Part shown: positions 36,127 through 44,262 of the stretch, one piece after another
How positions within the stretch are numbered: the first letter of the stretch is position 1
How the letters are laid out: each line of letters opens with the position of its first letter
DNA from: an uncultured Dokdonia sp.
Lineage (GTDB): Bacteria > Bacteroidota > Bacteroidia > Flavobacteriales > Flavobacteriaceae
Assembly (NCBI RefSeq): GCF_947492535.1
Contig: NZ_CANLNH010000001.1
Coordinates: 434,001 to 498,000 of the forward strand
Reading direction: 5' to 3'
Length of the DNA stretch: 64,000 nt
Program-made: the position numbers and the translations under genes
The notes under the pieces: model-generated
The model's database searches: none
Told to the model about the DNA's origin: nothing
Seen by the model: only the letters and a program-made list of their open reading frames with translations

Positions 36127-36732
36127 ATGATCTTCCCAATACAGTTATATAACAAGAATATAGCATTACAGGTTTTGCAAAAAGCAATGATAGAAAACCC
36201 AAATCTTTTATGGATGACAGGCACTTGTAAAAAACGACTTAATAACTTGTATGAGTTTTGTATACGACTAGCAATGTCAAAAAAAGGAGCGTATCTAAAT
36301 TCAGATACAAAAGGAGTGGTGCTATTTTATAGAGAAGGAGATGGAGTTACTCTTATAGGTCTTTTGAAAAAGATACAACTCTATTTCTTCTTTGTTGTCT
36401 CTGTGATAGATATTTTCAAAATAATAGAAATGATGAAATTACAGCGATTGATTAAACGTAAAATGCCTAATGCACCGTATTTATATTGTTTAATAATGGC
36501 GGTGCATCCTGAAGAAAAAAGGACACAAACAATTATTCAAATGAGGGATTTTTTGTTTGAACAAAGTAAACAACAACAATTGCCTATTTATATACAAACC
36601 TCTTTGAGAAGGAATAAAATTCTTTTTGAACGCTATGGTTTTGAATGTTTTGATACGGTTGTAAATACATCTGCAAACTATACGCTTTGGTTATTAAAAA
36701 GAGATTATGAAAAATACGATGCCCTCACTTAA
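36127..36732 (+). CDS. GNAT-like N-acetyltransferase
   Basis: The 201-residue protein has the acetyltransferase pattern in its second half: YLYCLIMAVHPEEKRTQTIIQMRDFL (beta4 and the acetyl-CoA-binding loop) and LPIYIQTSLRRNKILFERYGFECFD (the typical YGF element). The first 100 residues include a hydrophobic segment at about 85-100. The substrate is unknown. The stop overlaps the desaturase start region by 26 bp, so the two are co-translated. Similar GNAT/desaturase pairs suggest lipid or amine modification, but this is inference. Confidence 0.68.
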   Translation: MIFPIQLYNKNIALQVLQKAMIENPNLLWMTGTCKKRLNNLYEFCIRLAMSKKGAYLNSDTKGVVLFYREGDGVTLIGLLKKIQLYFFFVVSVIDIFKIIEMMKLQRLIKRKMPNAPYLYCLIMAVHPEEKRTQTIIQMRDFLFEQSKQQQLPIYIQTSLRRNKILFERYGFECFDTVVNTSANYTLWLLKRDYEKYDALT

Positions 36733-37810
36733 ATTTAAAAAAGATGATATTTTTTTTAAGTATTTAAGAACTGAAATCAACGCCTATTTTACAGCTACTG
36801 CATTGACTAAAAAAGCAACCTCATTTTGGTATGTTAAAGCTTGGAGTTTTATCACTTTGTATATAGTTACTTATAGCTTTCTTCTCATTTACGGAAAGCA
36901 TATCTCTGTGCTTTATGCTTGTTATGCAACGTTAGGAACTTTGTCAATATTGTTAGGTTTGAATATAGGTCATGATGCAGCTCATGGCTCAATTTCAAAA
37001 AATCAATCTGTAAATAAACGGTATGCTATTGTTTTTGATATACTAGGTGGTAATTCCTATATATGGCGTATACGTCATGTATATGCACATCACCCCTATC
37101 CAAATGTTATAGGGTTTGATAGTGATATTAAACAATCAAAACTAGTACGTATATTTCCTAGAGACGCCTATCTCAAGTTCCATAGATTTCAGCATATATA
37201 TACGCCTATACTTTTGATTTTTAGTTATACCCTTAATTGGTTTTTAATTAGAGACTTTCAAGATTTTTATGTACAACGATTTGGAAAGAAAATCATAAAA
37301 AAACACCCAAAGGGAACCTTTCAAAAAATAGTTTTATTTAAGCTCTTATATTTGAGTTTTATACTCGTAGTGCCTCTTCTTAGTATGGGTATTAATCGTC
37401 ATCTATTTTTTGGATTTTTAGTAATGAACGTTTTTTCGGGAATACTTATTAGTATTGCTTTAGTGTCTACACATGTAGGAGCTCATCATGAATTTCCTCT
37501 TCCTAATGCAGAAGGGGATTTTGATCATACCTGGTCTACACACCAAATAGCAACTACATCTGATTTTTGCACAAATAATAAACTAACTAATTTCTTTTTT
37601 GGAGGTTTTAATCATCATGTAATTCATCATCTTTTTCCAGACATAAACCACGTGCATTATGTTAATATCACTCCAGTTTTAAAAAAAGCAGCTAGAAAGT
37701 TTGATGTAAATTATAGAACAGAAGAAAATTTATTTCACGTTTTTAAATCACACATTACCTTATTAAAAAGAGAAGGGTATGAATATAATATCTTACACCA
37801 GGAAATCTAA
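36707..37810 (+). CDS. Membrane fatty acid desaturase (acyl-lipid/linoleoyl-CoA type)
   Basis: The 367-residue membrane protein has three histidine boxes: HDAAH (89-93), HVYAHH (124-129) and HHVIHHLFP near residue 305-313, where the third is of the [QH]xxHH front-end type. Four hydrophobic segments flank them. It introduces a double bond into membrane fatty acids using a di-iron centre and reduced ferredoxin-like electron donor. The ATG at 36707 overlaps the GNAT gene; the ATG at 36719 is a possible alternative start. Its stop shares 4 bp with the stop of the convergent membrane protein gene at 37807. Confidence 0.9.
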   Translation: MKNTMPSLKFKKDDIFFKYLRTEINAYFTATALTKKATSFWYVKAWSFITLYIVTYSFLLIYGKHISVLYACYATLGTLSILLGLNIGHDAAHGSISKNQSVNKRYAIVFDILGGNSYIWRIRHVYAHHPYPNVIGFDSDIKQSKLVRIFPRDAYLKFHRFQHIYTPILLIFSYTLNWFLIRDFQDFYVQRFGKKIIKKHPKGTFQKIVLFKLLYLSFILVVPLLSMGINRHLFFGFLVMNVFSGILISIALVSTHVGAHHEFPLPNAEGDFDHTWSTHQIATTSDFCTNNKLTNFFFGGFNHHVIHHLFPDINHVHYVNITPVLKKAARKFDVNYRTEENLFHVFKSHITLLKREGYEYNILHQEI

Positions 37811-39450
37811 AATTTATAGGATATTCCAAATTGTAATCCCAGATAATACGGTTTAAAATTACCTATATTATCAGTATATGGATTTAGTTGATACTTAAAT
37901 GCGGGTTCTACATCTAATCTCCATTTGTCAGAAAAGTTATAATGAGTCCCTAATCCTAAGTTTAATGCTAAACTTAAATCTTTAAGGCTAGTTTCTCTTC
38001 CAATAAAGATACTTTCTCCACTATCTGCTGTTGCAAAAACTCTATTATTTGTTAGAACGAATAAGCTTAGTCCGGAATTAAAACTCATAGAAAGACGCTT
38101 GTTTAAAAAACGATATTGATAATCAATAGGGACTTCTATGTAAGATATATCTTGTTCTATACTAACAACATCATTAGAATTAAAAAAGGCTAATGCTTCA
38201 GGGCTAGGTTCAATACCTCCTGATTGTTCTAAGTTTTGAGGATCAATTCCTGAGAGTTGAAATATATTAACATTATTGTTTGTAATAAGTACTTGGAAAT
38301 TTTCTGTTTTATATTGTAAAGGAGCTAGACCTATTCCAAAACGTATACTAGATCTTTCCGAAAATTTATAGTCGGTTCTTATACCATATCCTATAGTTCC
38401 TATAGCATCTCTTGGATTGTCTACAAGTCTATTATCTATTGAAGAGCCTTTCGTTAGTGATCCATAACTTAGTATATTAGTATATGGGGATATTGCAAAT
38501 TTATAATCTACAGATTCTTTGCGATCTTTTTCTCGCTCTTCATCTGTTTTAGGGAGTTTAGGCGCTTTTTTCTTAACTGGTTTTTCTTCTTTTGGAGCTG
38601 CAGTAGCAAGCGCGTCTTTTTTGATTTTTTCTGCTTTTTCTATCGCTTGTAAAGAGTCTAACCATTTTTGAGCTGTAATTCTACTGTCTTCTTTTTGAGC
38701 AGCAATTGCGGTCGCTAATTCTTTTTTGATTTTTGCTTGATATGCAGTTTTTGCTTCAAGTTCTTTTTGATCTCTAGCTTCTTGGGAAGCACTTTTCATT
38801 GTTTGTAATATCCCTAAAATCGACGCTACTCTTGCATCATCTTGTACACTTGCATCATCTTGTACAGAAGTATTTATGGCTGTTTGATTTAAAGTAGTAT
38901 TAGTTGTGTTAGTATAGCGACCAGTTGGATTCTTAGTGCCAATTGTTTTAGTAACTGTGTTTTTTATGTTGTTAGCGTTTGTGTTTTGAGAAGATGTAGC
39001 AACACCCGATGTATTTGTTGTTAGAGATGTGCTACTAGTAGTAGCATTATTATTTGATGTATTTTGATTTGCTATTGCTTCTGTTTCAGATGGTATAGAA
39101 GATGTGTTATCTGTAAGTTTCGTGTCTGTTTTTTCGTTAGAAATATTCCTTTCTATAGAAGAAGATGATGTGTTATTTATTTCATTTTGAGAAGCCTGAG
39201 TTGTACTTACAATTTCTGGTACTTCGTTTGTATTTGGAGCTAAGGTACTCCAAGGTGCCCAGTATAATAATCCTGTTAGCATTCCTACAATTAGAAAACC
39301 TCCAAAATATAACCATAATGGAGCTATTCTTCGATCATTTTTTTGATCTAGTTCTGAAGCAATAGTATCCCATAAATCTGCACCAGGTGCTTGTTCAAAA
39401 TCCTTGAACCGCTCATTGAATAATTTGCCTATGTCTTTTCTATTACCCAT
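37807..39450 (-). CDS. Anti-sigma-like protein with coiled-coil linker and C-terminal beta-barrel
   Basis: The 547-residue protein has a short cytoplasmic N-terminus (residues 1-42, FEQAPGADLWDTIASELD) like the sigma-binding part of its neighbours and one TM helix (about 43-65). A Ser/Thr/Asn-rich stretch (about 66-200) leads to an Ala/Lys coiled coil (about 215-320). The last 220 residues have alternating beta-strand sequence of a PorT-like outer-membrane barrel (SIRFGIGLAPLQYK, ending GLQFGISYKF). It could bridge the inner and outer membranes and relay an outer-membrane signal to the sigma factor, whose gene overlaps it by 8 bp. Barrel and anti-sigma roles are inferred. Confidence 0.65.
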   Translation of the reverse strand: MGNRKDIGKLFNERFKDFEQAPGADLWDTIASELDQKNDRRIAPLWLYFGGFLIVGMLTGLLYWAPWSTLAPNTNEVPEIVSTTQASQNEINNTSSSSIERNISNEKTDTKLTDNTSSIPSETEAIANQNTSNNNATTSSTSLTTNTSGVATSSQNTNANNIKNTVTKTIGTKNPTGRYTNTTNTTLNQTAINTSVQDDASVQDDARVASILGILQTMKSASQEARDQKELEAKTAYQAKIKKELATAIAAQKEDSRITAQKWLDSLQAIEKAEKIKKDALATAAPKEEKPVKKKAPKLPKTDEEREKDRKESVDYKFAISPYTNILSYGSLTKGSSIDNRLVDNPRDAIGTIGYGIRTDYKFSERSSIRFGIGLAPLQYKTENFQVLITNNNVNIFQLSGIDPQNLEQSGGIEPSPEALAFFNSNDVVSIEQDISYIEVPIDYQYRFLNKRLSMSFNSGLSLFVLTNNRVFATADSGESIFIGRETSLKDLSLALNLGLGTHYNFSDKWRLDVEPAFKYQLNPYTDNIGNFKPYYLGLQFGISYKF

Positions 39451-39997
39451 TTACAATTGAGTTTTTTTGGGTGGTTGTATATGTTGCAGTGATTTTTTCT
39501 TTTAAAATTAATTTGGCTCTATGCAAGTTTGATTTTGAAGTTCCTACACTAATTCCTAAGATTTCACTTATCTCCACATGTGTGTGATTGTCTAATTCAT
39601 ATAAATTAAATACCAACCTGTATCTACTCGGAAGTTCTTGTATGAGTGCTAGCATTTGTTGCAGGTTTACAGGAACTTCATCAATATCTACTGTTGTGTC
39701 TTCTTTTAAATGTTGGTCTGTTATAGGTTCTATAAATGGTTCTTTTTTATAACGATCTATAGCTCTATTTATAGTAATTCGCTTCATCCATCCCTCAAAA
39801 GACCCTTTGCCATTATAGGTCTTGATACTTTGAAATATTTTTATAAAAGAATCTTGTAAATTATCTTCTGCTTCTGCACGATTCTTACAATACTTTAAAC
39901 AAAGCGCAAAAAGCTTGTCCTTATATGTATTATATAGGATTTGCTGTGATTGTCGATCACTTTTTTTACATTTTTCTATGAGTTGGACGAGCTCCAA
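39443..39997 (-). CDS. ECF RNA polymerase sigma factor, copy A
   Basis: The 184-residue protein starts at TTG (39995-39997, leftward) because no ATG fits. Region 2 reads CKNRAEAEDNLQDSFIKIFQS and MKRITINRAIDRYK, and region 4 has ELDNHTHVEISEILGISVGTSKSNLHRAK. It is paralogous to the sigma factor at 40970. The stop overlaps the downstream membrane protein by 8 bp, so it is a coupled sigma/regulator pair. A promoter-like box shared with the paralogue (40017-40047) lies 20 bp upstream, consistent with autoregulation. Confidence 0.87.
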   Translation of the reverse strand: MELVQLIEKCKKSDRQSQQILYNTYKDKLFALCLKYCKNRAEAEDNLQDSFIKIFQSIKTYNGKGSFEGWMKRITINRAIDRYKKEPFIEPITDQHLKEDTTVDIDEVPVNLQQMLALIQELPSRYRLVFNLYELDNHTHVEISEILGISVGTSKSNLHRAKLILKEKITATYTTTQKNSIVNG

Positions 39998-40016
39998 ATA
40001 CTTTAGTTTGTTTTAG

Positions 40017-40047
40017 AATAGACTGAATAATGACAAATGGTTGCGTC
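40017..40047 (-). promoter_or_regulatory. Candidate autoregulated ECF promoter A
   Basis: Leftward GACGCAACC (40039-40047) is separated by 14 bp from AGTCTATT (40017-40024). The same arrangement precedes the paralogous sigma gene at 41554-41584, which is the best support. GCAACC and GTC resemble the AAC and CGTC cores of ECF promoters. Confidence 0.65.
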
Positions 40048-40101
40048 ATTATAAAATAAAATTTATTTTTTTTGAAAAAAATCAAAAATTCCTTCTAATT
40101 T

Positions 40102-40129
40102 AAAGATACTCATAATTATGAGTATCTTT
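40102..40129. terminator. Perfect hairpin between ECF box copy 3 and sigma copy A
   Basis: AAAGATACTCAT pairs with ATGAGTATCTTT around AATT. In the leftward direction it is preceded by AAAA and followed by AAATTAG, so its terminator strength is uncertain. It lies about 9 bp downstream of the orphan ECF box, so transcripts from that box would begin at or in the hairpin. Confidence 0.5.
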
Positions 40130-40138
40130 TCTATACCT

Positions 40139-40170
40139 AGTAGACTTATATGATTAAGAATGGTTGCGTC
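40139..40170 (-). promoter_or_regulatory. Third ECF box (orphan, 15-bp spacer)
   Basis: Leftward GACGCAACC (40162-40170) and AGTCTACT (40139-40146) with a 15-bp spacer, one longer than the other two. It precedes the hairpin at 40102-40129 and not a gene directly. It could be a second promoter for sigma A, a small-RNA promoter, or a remnant of the duplication that produced the two pairs. Confidence 0.5.
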
Positions 40171-40234
40171 ATTTCTTATGAAGAAAACAACCTATACTAG
40201 AAACCCTTAGTATGGATGGTTCATCATTTAGTGT

Positions 40235-40966
40235 TTAATGATTGGTTTTTAAAGAATCTGTTTTTATTTGATTTGCTTTTATAATAGAATCTATTTCTTT
40301 TTTATTTGTGGTTTTCATTTCTTGACCATCTTTACTATTGTAATAGTAGTATACTTTTTGAGTTGTTTGAGTAACAGGTACATCATTTCTATTTACAATA
40401 GTATCTATATCCATTGTATTTACAGTTGTATGTGATGGAGAAGTTGTTTTTGGATTTTTCTCTTTTGGAATAACAACTACGTTAGAAGCATTCTTAGTTT
40501 TGCCTTTTGAAGGTTGCTCTTTTATATTAGATTCTTTTTGGGTTGTAGTTGATTTAACTACACTTTTTGAAGTTGGTGTTTCTTGCTTCTTATTAATTTT
40601 AAGATCTTGTACTTCGTTTTCTTCGTTGTTTTTAGGATCTGTACCTGCGGTAACATCAGGAGCTACTTCATAACTTGCTTTTTCTTCTATAGATATAGCC
40701 TTAGTGTCTACATTTTCTATAGTTGTTTTTTCTTCAAAAACGGTCGTATTTATAGAAGAATGACTACTATAATTTATTATAAATAGAACACCAATTAGAA
40801 CTAATAACCCAGCAGATCCTAATTTTATATAAAATGCAAATCTTCTTTTTTGTTTACGTTCTTCTAAAGAATGTTGTATTCTCTCCCAAGTAGCTTCATT
40901 AGAAACTTTCTCTGTTGCTTGTAGTTTAGTTTTAATTAAACTTCCTATATCTTCTTGTGATTTCAT
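40235..40966 (-). CDS. Membrane anti-sigma-like protein without barrel
   Basis: The 243-residue protein is the partner of the sigma factor at 40970, starting 3 bp after its stop. Residues 1-40 (IGSLIKTKL, then NEATWERIQHSLEERK) resemble the N-terminus of the 547-residue partner at 37807, and one TM helix lies at about 43-63. The rest is Thr/Lys/Ser-rich low-complexity periplasmic sequence with no beta-barrel. It is therefore a shorter version of the same scheme: sigma-binding tip, one TM, and a periplasmic tail. It is probably an anti-sigma factor by synteny; the sequence contains no canonical anti-sigma motif. Confidence 0.6.
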   Translation of the reverse strand: MKSQEDIGSLIKTKLQATEKVSNEATWERIQHSLEERKQKRRFAFYIKLGSAGLLVLIGVLFIINYSSHSSINTTVFEEKTTIENVDTKAISIEEKASYEVAPDVTAGTDPKNNEENEVQDLKINKKQETPTSKSVVKSTTTQKESNIKEQPSKGKTKNASNVVVIPKEKNPKTTSPSHTTVNTMDIDTIVNRNDVPVTQTTQKVYYYYNSKDGQEMKTTNKKEIDSIIKANQIKTDSLKTNH

Positions 40967-40969
40967 AGG

Positions 40970-41515
40970 TTATAAATTCAATATTTTGGCACTAGAAAAT
41001 GCTAGTATTTTTTCTTTTAAAATTTGCTTAGCACGATGAAAATTAGACTTTGATGTCCCTACAGAAATTGATAACATTTTTGCAATTTCTTTATGAGAGT
41101 AATCATCTAATTGATAAAGATTAAATACAAGACGATATCTGCCTGGTAACTCTTGAATAGCTTTAAAAATAAAATCAATAGGTATATCTATATGTTCTTT
41201 ATCAATAGTTACTTCGCTAGTGTTACTTTCTATTTGATAGGGTAAATCTGTCGTTTTTCTTTGTCTAAACTTATCTACAGCTTTATGAATTGTAATACGT
41301 TTTATCCACCCTTCAAAAGATCCTTTGTTTTTATATTTATGGATCGTTTCAAATATGATGATAAAAACATCATGTACATTATCTTCAGCCTCAGCTTCAT
41401 TTCTACAGTACTTTAAAGATGTTGTGTATACAAGATCCTTATACTTTAGAAATAATAATTTTTGGGCTGCTAGATCATTTTTTTTGCATCCAGCAATAAG
41501 TTGTGTTTTTTCCAA
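40970..41515 (-). CDS. ECF RNA polymerase sigma factor, copy B
   Basis: The 181-residue protein begins at TTG (41513-41515, leftward), as does copy A. Region 2 contains RNEAEAEDNVHDVFIIIFE and IKRITIHKAVDKFRQ, and region 4 contains LDDYSHKEIAKMLSISVGTSKSNFHRAK. It shares long stretches with copy A (GRYRLVFNLYQLD versus SRYRLVFNLYELD). The promoter-like box at 41554-41584 lies 38 bp upstream. Two sigma/regulator pairs in tandem point to a local duplication followed by divergence of the regulator, as only one regulator has a beta-barrel. Confidence 0.87.
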   Translation of the reverse strand: MEKTQLIAGCKKNDLAAQKLLFLKYKDLVYTTSLKYCRNEAEAEDNVHDVFIIIFETIHKYKNKGSFEGWIKRITIHKAVDKFRQRKTTDLPYQIESNTSEVTIDKEHIDIPIDFIFKAIQELPGRYRLVFNLYQLDDYSHKEIAKMLSISVGTSKSNFHRAKQILKEKILAFSSAKILNL

Positions 41516-41553
41516 TGATTTGTTATTCAGTTTATAGCTATTAAACTTATCTT

Positions 41554-41584
41554 AATAGTCTAGCAAATAGAAAAAGGTTGCGTC
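41554..41584 (-). promoter_or_regulatory. Candidate autoregulated ECF promoter B
   Basis: Leftward GACGCAACC (41576-41584) is followed after 14 bp by AGACTATT (41554-41561). Element order and spacing are the same as promoter A, while the spacer sequence differs, so the elements look selected. Confidence 0.65.
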
Positions 41585-41611
41585 GCTAATGCATTAAATG
41601 TATATAATTTT

Positions 41612-41625
41612 GCTTTCGCGAAAGC
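41612..41625. repeat. 14-bp iterated palindrome, copy 5
   Basis: Perfect GCTTTCGCGAAAGC upstream of ECF promoter B and just after the stop of the leftward HTH gene. Confidence 0.9.
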
Positions 41626-41639
41626 GTATAAAGAATATT

Positions 41640-42605
41640 TTACTCAAAATCCAAGGTCTCAGAAGCATTAATAAGATGCTCTAATGCTTGGATTTTTTTA
41701 TGAATTTTATTGAAAAACGTATTCCTTTCTTTCTCTCCGGCAGTATTCAATAACTTAGAATGTTGCAATTGCTTGTCTAGATATGTTTTTGCATGATCAC
41801 AGGTAATCCTATCTGAAGTACGATAATAGGAAAGGAGTGTAAAAGGAATATATAGTGATTGTTGGTCTTCAACTTCTGCATAGATATTATTGTTCATTAA
41901 TAATAACTCATTATAATATAACAGATATGTTGAGTCTTTAATCACCCGTTGCGAAATAGTAGTGATTGTTTCTTTAAGACTTGCTGTAATCAGAATAGCA
42001 TCCTTTTCTGTAAGATGTCCAGCTTTAAAGTAAAAGTAAATTTGCTTTAAAGTACCATTTATTGTTGTGAGATCCCATATTTCTGTAATAGGTAAGTCAT
42101 CATAAAGAAGACCTAGGCGTTTTGCTATTTTTTGAATGTCAAGACTAGGAGTGAAGTCACTATAACTCACAGAATGAAAATTAGAATCTAATAATTTTAA
42201 CCAGACATATATCTTAAAACGCATCATGATATCACTTTTTAAGTCATAAAAAATGGGAATGTCTTTTGCCGAGTATATTAATTTGCACCCCTTTTTACCT
42301 AATAAAGGGATGAGGTTTGTATATGAATTTTCAAAATAGATTTTTAATTCTTCTTCATTACGTATAGGAGCTGTCTTTTCTACAGAAACCCAATTGCTTT
42401 GCTTACTTACAAATAACTTATCTAAAGAGAGTTTAAAATACTTTGCTAATGTGACACTTTCTGATAGTGAAAACTTACTTTTTAAACTCGTTCTTCTATG
42501 TGCAGCATCATAACTTATATCAAGTGCTGTAGCAATAGCTTCAATTAGAGATGTGTTAGAAGCTATTGAGTGTCTGATTTCTTTTAAGAAAAGTTCTTGT
42601 TCCAT
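41640..42605 (-). CDS. HTH-domain transcriptional regulator-like protein
   Basis: The ATG at 42605 (MEQELFLKEIRHSI) is preferred to the upstream in-frame TTG at 42620 and gives 321 residues. Residues about 12-65 form an XRE-like helix-turn-helix (SLIEAIATALDISYDAAHRR then FSLSESVTLAKYFKLSLDKLF). The remaining 250 residues are helical and have no recognised ligand domain. This two-part layout is common among Bacteroidetes regulators of unknown function. It is leftward, upstream of sigma copy B, and separated from it by one palindrome copy and the ECF box, so it is probably an independent gene. Confidence 0.65.
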   Translation of the reverse strand: MEQELFLKEIRHSIASNTSLIEAIATALDISYDAAHRRTSLKSKFSLSESVTLAKYFKLSLDKLFVSKQSNWVSVEKTAPIRNEEELKIYFENSYTNLIPLLGKKGCKLIYSAKDIPIFYDLKSDIMMRFKIYVWLKLLDSNFHSVSYSDFTPSLDIQKIAKRLGLLYDDLPITEIWDLTTINGTLKQIYFYFKAGHLTEKDAILITASLKETITTISQRVIKDSTYLLYYNELLLMNNNIYAEVEDQQSLYIPFTLLSYYRTSDRITCDHAKTYLDKQLQHSKLLNTAGEKERNTFFNKIHKKIQALEHLINASETLDFE

Positions 42606-42723
42606 GATATGAAAATACAATTTTTGTGATTATCACAAAAATTAAATCCAATACTTGTGTTTTGAATGAATAAATATGCGAATAGTGCAATAGTTTTGAT
42701 CTAAACTTTTAACACATACACTT

Positions 42724-43323
42724 ATGAAACATATTCCTTTAGCTCTCATTATTTTTAGATGCGTTGCTGCTTTTATGATTTTTGGAATGTCTTATGCCTA
42801 TAGAGAAGCTGCTGTTCCGTTAATTTTAGTTCTTATGTATTTAGGATTAATATCTGATATCCTAGATGGTATTATAGCAAGAAAATATCAAATCGCCACA
42901 GCGACACTACGCAGGTTAGACAGTCAAGCAGATATGATATTCTGGGTATCAATAGGTATAGCCACTTGGTTTATCTACCCAAATCTTATATTGGATCATA
43001 TTACAGAAGTGCGTATTCTTTTATGCTTAGAGGTTTTCTGCTATGTAGTAAGTCTACTTAAGTTTAAAAGAGAATCTGCATCACATGCATTCTTATCAAA
43101 ATTATGGGGATTAACCCTTCTTGCAGTCTTCACATCCATGCTTGGATTTCAGTATGCAGGTACGGTATTTTATATTTCACTAATTATTGGATACATAGCA
43201 CATATAGATAGACTTCTTATTACATTACTGTTACCACAATGGACACACGATGTTCCTAGCTCCTATCACGCATACCTTATTAGAAAAGGAATCTCTTTTA
43301 AAAGAAATCCATACCTAAACTAA
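42724..43323 (+). CDS. CDP-alcohol phosphatidyltransferase family protein (motif Gly replaced by Leu)
   Basis: The 199-residue protein has five to six TM segments. The family motif D-xx-DG-xx-AR-x8-G-xxx-D-xxx-D is present at residues 45-70: Asp45, Asp48-Gly49, Ala52-Arg53, Asp66 and Asp70. The central Gly, however, is Leu62. The four Asp that bind the two metals are kept, so activity is possible. Family members transfer a phosphatidyl group from CDP-diacylglycerol or CDP-choline-type donors to an alcohol in phospholipid synthesis. The specific alcohol cannot be told. It is a single gene, followed by a small outer-membrane-type protein. Confidence 0.78.
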   Translation: MKHIPLALIIFRCVAAFMIFGMSYAYREAAVPLILVLMYLGLISDILDGIIARKYQIATATLRRLDSQADMIFWVSIGIATWFIYPNLILDHITEVRILLCLEVFCYVVSLLKFKRESASHAFLSKLWGLTLLAVFTSMLGFQYAGTVFYISLIIGYIAHIDRLLITLLLPQWTHDVPSSYHAYLIRKGISFKRNPYLN

Positions 43324-43392
43324 ATAAAGATTCTCGCACGATCATTCGATTACAACATTGCGAGTAGACCTAACATTTTAAAATTAACAATT

Positions 43393-44061
43393 ATGAAAAA
43401 AATATATTTTGTCATAGTAATGAGCTTATGCACATACATGATGTCAGCTCAGTCAGACTTAAGTAAGCCAAAGACAGTTACAAATGAGTATTGGGAATAT
43501 GAAAAAGAATGGCAACGCCCTAAATTTGAAATAGGAGGAGGGCTCTTCATCCCACAAGGGCAATTAGCTACATTTGTTAAGCCCTCACCATTTATAGATG
43601 TAAATGTTTATTTCCCTTCTAGAAGAAATAAATCTATTGTAGCAGTATTTCAATTTATAAGACCTTCTCAAGAAAATCAGTTTATACTTCAAAATGCAGA
43701 CGATATAGATCAATTAGAAGCTGTTTCAACTGATTTTATTGTAAATTCATTTTTGAGTTTTAATCAGAATTTAACTTCAGAAAATAGTAAAAGTAGGGTT
43801 GAATTAGGGTTAGGCGTCGGTATTTCTACCATGATTGTTCAAACACCTTTTAGTTTTTTTAATAATGATGATAGAAATGCAAGTAGAGGATTGGTATCTT
43901 TTTTAATAGCTCCAGGGCTACATTGGAAATTTGCGCCTACAAAAAATACACATATAACACTAGGGGCAGATGTTCAGTATTCCCCATATAAATTGAAAGG
44001 AGCTATAGAACAAGATATAGGAGGACTTGCAATTTTACCTAAAGTACTTTATCGTTTTTAA
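43393..44061 (+). CDS. Predicted outer-membrane beta-barrel protein
   Basis: The 222-residue protein has a signal peptide (residues 1-19, ending MMSAQ). The mature part shows alternating amphipathic strands (FEIGGGLFIPQ, IVAVFQFI, RVELGLGVGIST, ITLGADVQYSPY) and ends in KVLYRF, a terminal aromatic typical of BAM substrates. No specific family is recognised. It is transcribed after the CDP-alcohol transferase with a 69-bp gap. It is followed by a strong terminator. Confidence 0.68.
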   Translation: MKKIYFVIVMSLCTYMMSAQSDLSKPKTVTNEYWEYEKEWQRPKFEIGGGLFIPQGQLATFVKPSPFIDVNVYFPSRRNKSIVAVFQFIRPSQENQFILQNADDIDQLEAVSTDFIVNSFLSFNQNLTSENSKSRVELGLGVGISTMIVQTPFSFFNNDDRNASRGLVSFLIAPGLHWKFAPTKNTHITLGADVQYSPYKLKGAIEQDIGGLAILPKVLYRF

Positions 44062-44208
44062 ATATACCTTTTATATATAGTATAACACATATTGATAAGA
44101 TTAGCATTAAGTTGGTGAAAAATAGAAATATTTTTGTTTTGGCAGCTGGATCATCACACAAATCAAAGAGCTTTTATAGAAGACTAAATGAATGTAAAGT
44201 ATAGCTGT

Positions 44209-44245
44209 AAAAAAAGGAGTTATTTTTATAATAACTCCTTTTTTT
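44209..44245. terminator. Bidirectional terminator
   Basis: The stem AAGGAGTTATT / AATAACTCCTT is extended by runs of A and T on each side. It lies between the outer-membrane protein gene and the leftward lipoprotein gene. Confidence 0.88.
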
Positions 44246-44262
44246 ATAATAACTATTTGTTT

